A stretch of 10,417 nucleotides of DNA from Bacteriovoracaceae bacterium (GTDB lineage: Bacteria > Bdellovibrionota > Bacteriovoracia > Bacteriovoracales > Bacteriovoracaceae): NCBI GenBank assembly GCA_023146355.1, contig JAGLCH010000060.1, positions 1 through 10,417 of the forward strand, given 5' to 3'. The notes under the pieces were generated by a model. That model had not been told where the DNA came from, did not search any database, and saw nothing but the letters and a program-made list of their open reading frames with translations. Numbering within the stretch: position 1 is the stretch's first letter; each line of letters begins with the position of its first letter. Shown one piece after another: positions 6,595-10,417 of this stretch. The translations under genes and the position numbers were made by a program.

Positions 6595-7191
6595 ATGAGA
6601 CGCGTCATTGCTATAATTCTAGTGCTTTTACCCTTTAGTCTTGCCGCAGAGGTGGCACCACTCATCAAGTGCCTTGCGTTAGAAGAGGCCCACCTTCACA
6701 AGAGTTATATTTCAGGGCCCATATACAAGCTCAATCAGAAGTTTGTTAGCACCCTCTCTGAAGCTAGCAACTTAGGAATTGAACCAAAGTTTCTGAAAGA
6801 CTCGTGTGAAAACATTAAAGCAAAATCGCCCTCGGTTGCTCTTTTAAAACAGATGATTCTAAAGCGCGGAAAAGTATTTCGCTATACAAGTAACCAAAAC
6901 TTAATCCTTACAAAAAATACAATTGATGGGCTCTATAGCGGCCTGCCGGAAATTTTCATGAATTTTCTCTCGGGAATACAGGCCATGATGGATAGACCGA
7001 GATGCCTTGAAGAGCAGATTCCAGAAATTACTTACTTTTTTGAACGCTTTAAGTACCTACAAACAGACTTAACTGGTCCACAGCTTTTTGATGATCACAA
7101 GAAAATTGCACGCATCTTTTCTGGACTTGAAAAGATGCCTACTCTTTTAAAAAAATGCTCTAATAAGTTAAAAGTCCCTACAAAAAATTAG
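6595..7191 (+). CDS. Predicted periplasmic four-cysteine protein, family unknown
   Basis: I do not recognise a family. The 198-residue product begins with a typical Sec signal peptide: MRR, hydrophobic residues 4-16, and likely signal peptidase I cleavage after LAA (about residue 18). There is no lipobox. The mature part of about 180 residues is mostly helical in character and has four cysteines, C26, C71, C137 and C188, enough for two disulfides, which suits the periplasm. There is no further membrane segment. An AAGGA site lies about 6 nt before the ATG at 6595. It is transcribed divergently from hldD and converges on the giant LamG gene, sharing the bases TTAG (7188-7191) so that the two stop codons overlap on opposite strands. 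No clear terminator follows it. Function unknown; location is the only confident inference. Confidence 0.85.
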   Translation: MRRVIAIILVLLPFSLAAEVAPLIKCLALEEAHLHKSYISGPIYKLNQKFVSTLSEASNLGIEPKFLKDSCENIKAKSPSVALLKQMILKRGKVFRYTSNQNLILTKNTIDGLYSGLPEIFMNFLSGIQAMMDRPRCLEEQIPEITYFFERFKYLQTDLTGPQLFDDHKKIARIFSGLEKMPTLLKKCSNKLKVPTKN

Positions 7192-10100
7192 TTAGGAACT
7201 GTAACTGAAATATTTTCAAGATGGCAGTCCTGAGTTGTGTCGGAAGTAAGAAATGCTTTCCAGTAAAGTGTTCCTGCACCGGCCTGAGCAGTAAATGTTC
7301 CAATATTTGAGCTGATATTTGCAGCGCTTGAACTTTGGGCAACACCACTTGCCGCTGCCCATGCAGCACCATTCCAATACATAAATGCTGAGTTATCTTT
7401 TGATATTTGATAGGTCACAGTACATGTTCCAGAATTTGTGAATACAATCTCATGAATATCTGTATAAGTAACAGCAGAGCTTGAAGGAGTAATATCAGGA
7501 GATCCCCCATAATAGCGCCCTGTTTGCCCGATTTCCACTGACTCAAGCACTGGCAGACATGCTGTTGTTCCAGCAGTACAGGCAGTATTATCTTCTGCTT
7601 CCATGATGACTCTATATTGAAAATACCTATTATTACTCGGCCGTGAGGCTAAAGGAAAATCAGCAAAGGTGAAGCTAGGCAAAGTTGCATTTACAGTTCC
7701 ACTGCAATCTCCGTTAGCATCGATTGTTGAACAATTTTGAATCTCAGAAAACCCTTTGTATGAATCATTATTAACAAGCCAGCTGGCCATCCCTGTAAAA
7801 TCGGTTTCAACTGTATTTAAAACACCATCACCATTACAGTCAGTAGATGTTGGCGCTGCCCCTGAAAAAGCCGAGCAATTACAAGATGAGTCCACACAAC
7901 TTTTAACTTGGTATTTTATTCTGTTAGCACCACGGCGGTAGAGCTGTTGAAGCTCTGCTTCTGTTAGTACACGGTTCCAGACTGCAACTTCATCAACAGA
8001 CCCATCTAGATGTTCATTCGTATTATTGTAAGAGCCAATAGTAAATGGGTTTGTAGTTGAATATAAATTCCCTGTCCTTGCGCGATCTGTAGATATTTTA
8101 ACTCCATTCAAGTATATTTTTGCACTTGTGCCATCGTATATCCCCACAACATTATACCATATCCCTAATGACAGAGGAAATGCTGCACTGGCTGACGCCC
8201 ACCCATCATTTACCGTTTGAGTAAAGAATTCTAAACTTGTAGATCCATTATGCCGAACTCTATAGGAGCTATCTTTTCCCGCAATGTTACCAACTTCCCC
8301 CGACACTTTCTTAAAGTTTACCCATGTAGACAAAGTTAGTTGTGCCATTCCATCTAAGTTTGTCTGATTTCCAATACCTATACTATCTCCGCTACCATCA
8401 AAAGTGGTACCAACTCCTAGAGATCCATCACTGTAACTTGCATCTCCAAAAAATGTGCCATCGTATCCATTGCCAGATGAGTCAATAAGACTATTATTAA
8501 AATGCCATAAACCTTGAATACCATTCATCAGGTCATCATCATTTATATTTCCAGTGGAGCCAACTAAAGAGCTATAGTCAGATGAACTTTCACTTGATGA
8601 AGGAAGCTCTTTGTAAAAAGGTAACGTTGTTTTTGCTTTTAAACTATCCCATGGGGCAGCGACTCCAAGGTCAATAACTGGAGAATCGTAGTGACCTGTA
8701 TATTTTTGTTTTTGTCGGTTATAGATTGTTTTAACTTCCGATAACGTAAGCGCTTTATCCCAAACTGAAGATTCGTCAATATTTCCCTTAAAATGGTCGT
8801 GCCAACTCCCATCGGAGAACGAACCTATAGCAAAAGAATAAGCTTTATTTCCGAGGTTACCTGTAGTTGAGGCTGAATTCACATCAAGAATACCATTTAT
8901 GTACATCTTTTTAGTGACCCCATCATAAGTAGCAACGACATGAGTATACTCATCTAGAGTCACTTTTGCAGATGATTGTAATATTGATCCTGCCCAATTC
9001 TCACCTGTAAGAAAGCGAACAGTACCATCACTTTGAGCTGACATTTTATAGACTTCTTCTTTTGCGATGATACATCTTTCAGAACCAAATTGAGGAATTT
9101 TTACCCAAGTTGCAATTGTAAGCTCATCAAAGTCTTCAAGAGAAGCTTGATCTCCTATTTCAATATGTTGCGACCCCCCATCAAATAGACCTCCATGGCC
9201 CCCAATTTTTGCATGAATATCAAAAGTCGCACCACTACTCGTCCCATGATTCCCATTCCCAGAGGAGTCTTCCCAATTCCCATCCATCTTCCAGTAACCG
9301 ACAATATTATCCCACTTTGGAGTCCATGATGACGAAAGCTCGGAAAAGTTTAAATTTTGGTTAGAATAAAGACTATAAACTTCACTAGAAGGTAATTCAG
9401 CGTCCCAAATAGCAACATCATCTATTAGTGAATTAAAAGATAAGGAATTCTCAAAACTTGCTGTACCTATATATATGTCAGTAGTTGCTGTATTTAACGG
9501 TGCTCCAAGAGTAAGTGTCGATTTTAGAATTCCATTCACATAGCATTTGATCGTAACGTTTCCATCATAGGTGGTCACCACATTCATCCAACCTTCCTTA
9601 TCAGCATCTGAGTCAAAGGTAGTATCATTATCCCATAAGATTATTTTCATGTTTGGGTAGGATTCAAAGCTTAGCCCAAAGAATTGTCGCGTAGAATTAG
9701 TGCCATAAGAAAAAGCAACATTTGAATCAGCGGACCAAGTTGCTGCATTTGTATATAACCATATCGAAGCAGTCCTAGCACTAGCCCCATATGGAAAGCT
9801 CGCATTGGTCGGTATTTGCACCCAATCAGAATCGGAATCTAAACTAATCGATTGTCCCTCGAGGATGGAACTTGAACTATATACAACATCACCATTTATA
9901 GCTCCAGTATGTCCATTGCCACTACTGTCAGTGAGGTCTCCATCAAAGCGCCAATAACCCACAAGATTTCCCGATCGAGCAGGTAAAATCGTATTAACAT
10001 GACTTGTGGCAGTAGTTGGCCTCTCAAGAAGAGTTAAATGATTACTCCCATCCAGGTAAGTTCCCACATAGCTACCACTATTAAAATCCGCTCCAGAGAA

Positions 10101-10417
10101 AATAGTATCAACTGTTTTCAGACTGGCCTTGCCTGCAGCTACTTCAACATAGTTTGAGTTATAGGTGTAGTCCCCTGCAGTTGTAAAATCCCAAGCCCAA
10201 GTAGTAATTTCAACTTGAACCTTATGGGGGCCGGACAGAGTTCCCACTGCCGGCAATGTTAAGTTTGCATCATTTCCAGCAATATCTTTAATTGTTCCAC
10301 TATTTAATACTAATGATGTAATCGCTTTATAGTCTAAATCATTTGAAGTATCTCCAGCAATAACAGTATACCTAAAGATGATATCAGCAGTTCCAGTTCC
10401 CGACTCATAAACTGCAA
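7188..10417 (-). CDS. Giant exported multi-LamG protein, 5' end beyond window
   Basis: The frame is open from the right window edge to TAA at 7190-7188, giving at least 1075 residues; the TTG at 10256 is not a credible start because family-like sequence continues upstream. From N to C: the end of a bacterial Ig-like module of the type IxFxYTVxxGDxSxDLDY with GTIKDIAGN (about 10417-10230); then three LamG/concanavalin A-like jelly rolls, each opening with a G-[YL]-W-x-[FM]-[DN]-x3-x-D-S-S-G-N-G motif, at about 9965-9357, 9308-8712 and 8528-7926, each ending with a DDVAIW or DEVAVW-type strand; then a Cys-rich part with the EF-hand-type loop DCNGDGVLNTVE (7841-7806); then a beta-rich C-terminus ending VTVPN. 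No LPXTG or PEP-CTERM anchor and no C-terminal membrane helix is visible. Such modules bind glycans or proteins outside the cell, so a surface or secreted adhesin is likely, by inference. Signal peptide and promoter lie outside the window. Confidence 0.9.
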   Translation of the reverse strand, partial: AVYESGTGTADIIFRYTVIAGDTSNDLDYKAITSLVLNSGTIKDIAGNDANLTLPAVGTLSGPHKVQVEITTWAWDFTTAGDYTYNSNYVEVAAGKASLKTVDTIFSGADFNSGSYVGTYLDGSNHLTLLERPTTATSHVNTILPARSGNLVGYWRFDGDLTDSSGNGHTGAINGDVVYSSSSILEGQSISLDSDSDWVQIPTNASFPYGASARTASIWLYTNAATWSADSNVAFSYGTNSTRQFFGLSFESYPNMKIILWDNDTTFDSDADKEGWMNVVTTYDGNVTIKCYVNGILKSTLTLGAPLNTATTDIYIGTASFENSLSFNSLIDDVAIWDAELPSSEVYSLYSNQNLNFSELSSSWTPKWDNIVGYWKMDGNWEDSSGNGNHGTSSGATFDIHAKIGGHGGLFDGGSQHIEIGDQASLEDFDELTIATWVKIPQFGSERCIIAKEEVYKMSAQSDGTVRFLTGENWAGSILQSSAKVTLDEYTHVVATYDGVTKKMYINGILDVNSASTTGNLGNKAYSFAIGSFSDGSWHDHFKGNIDESSVWDKALTLSEVKTIYNRQKQKYTGHYDSPVIDLGVAAPWDSLKAKTTLPFYKELPSSSESSSDYSSLVGSTGNINDDDLMNGIQGLWHFNNSLIDSSGNGYDGTFFGDASYSDGSLGVGTTFDGSGDSIGIGNQTNLDGMAQLTLSTWVNFKKVSGEVGNIAGKDSSYRVRHNGSTSLEFFTQTVNDGWASASAAFPLSLGIWYNVVGIYDGTSAKIYLNGVKISTDRARTGNLYSTTNPFTIGSYNNTNEHLDGSVDEVAVWNRVLTEAELQQLYRRGANRIKYQVKSCVDSSCNCSAFSGAAPTSTDCNGDGVLNTVETDFTGMASWLVNNDSYKGFSEIQNCSTIDANGDCSGTVNATLPSFTFADFPLASRPSNNRYFQYRVIMEAEDNTACTAGTTACLPVLESVEIGQTGRYYGGSPDITPSSSAVTYTDIHEIVFTNSGTCTVTYQISKDNSAFMYWNGAAWAAASGVAQSSSAANISSNIGTFTAQAGAGTLYWKAFLTSDTTQDCHLENISVTVPN

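Noticed and set aside
7756..7941. A 61-residue plus-strand frame inside the LamG gene.
   Set aside because: It is a shadow of the minus-strand coding sequence with no start signals of its own.
10254..10256. TTG as the start of the giant LamG gene.
   Set aside because: The frame continues to the window edge without a stop and encodes a recognisable Ig-like repeat there, so the gene is truncated by the window.

Overview
The window looks like a low-GC Gram-negative chromosome. The LPS heptose epimerase gene, a heat-shock (sigma-32-like) promoter, a flagellar-switch-derived protein and a very large exported multi-LamG protein would fit a Bdellovibrionota/Bacteriovorax-like or other former deltaproteobacterial genome. 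That placement is inference from gene style, not a phylogenetic result. No rRNA, tRNA, transposase, CRISPR array or phage gene was seen, and no stretch of more than 300 bases lacks a gene.

Layout. Positions 3-1586 (+) hold the 3' part of an unrecognised coiled-coil and Ser/Thr/Gln-rich protein whose frame runs off the left edge. It converges on a short asparaginase-domain gene (1611-2132, -), and both share one bidirectional UUCG-loop terminator. Next comes htpG (2289-4247, +), divergent from the asparaginase-like gene. The gap between them holds a good sigma-70-type promoter pointing left and a sigma-32-like promoter pointing right. htpG ends at a second bidirectional terminator (4268-4295).

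The minus-strand block from 6514 down to 4299 reads, in transcription order: hldD (ADP-heptose epimerase), a stand-alone FliG C-terminal domain protein 7 nt downstream, a 178-bp gap, a TraR/DksA-type zinc-finger regulator, and a candidate 21-residue single-pass membrane peptide with a good Shine-Dalgarno that stops just before the htpG terminator. No convincing terminator was seen inside this block, so it may be one transcription unit, perhaps with extra internal starts.

Divergent from hldD is a small predicted periplasmic protein (6595-7191, +) with a signal peptide and four cysteines. Its stop codon overlaps the stop of a huge convergent gene (7188 to beyond 10417, -). That gene encodes at least 1075 residues: an Ig-like module, three LamG/concanavalin-like jelly-roll modules, a Cys-rich section with an EF-hand-type calcium loop, and a beta-rich C-terminus.

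I see no defence or mobile system. The most notable items are the stand-alone FliG-C protein coupled to LPS synthesis, the heat-shock-like htpG promoter, the candidate 21-residue membrane peptide, the single-domain asparaginase with a GTG start, the divergent DksA-like regulator and the giant LamG surface protein.
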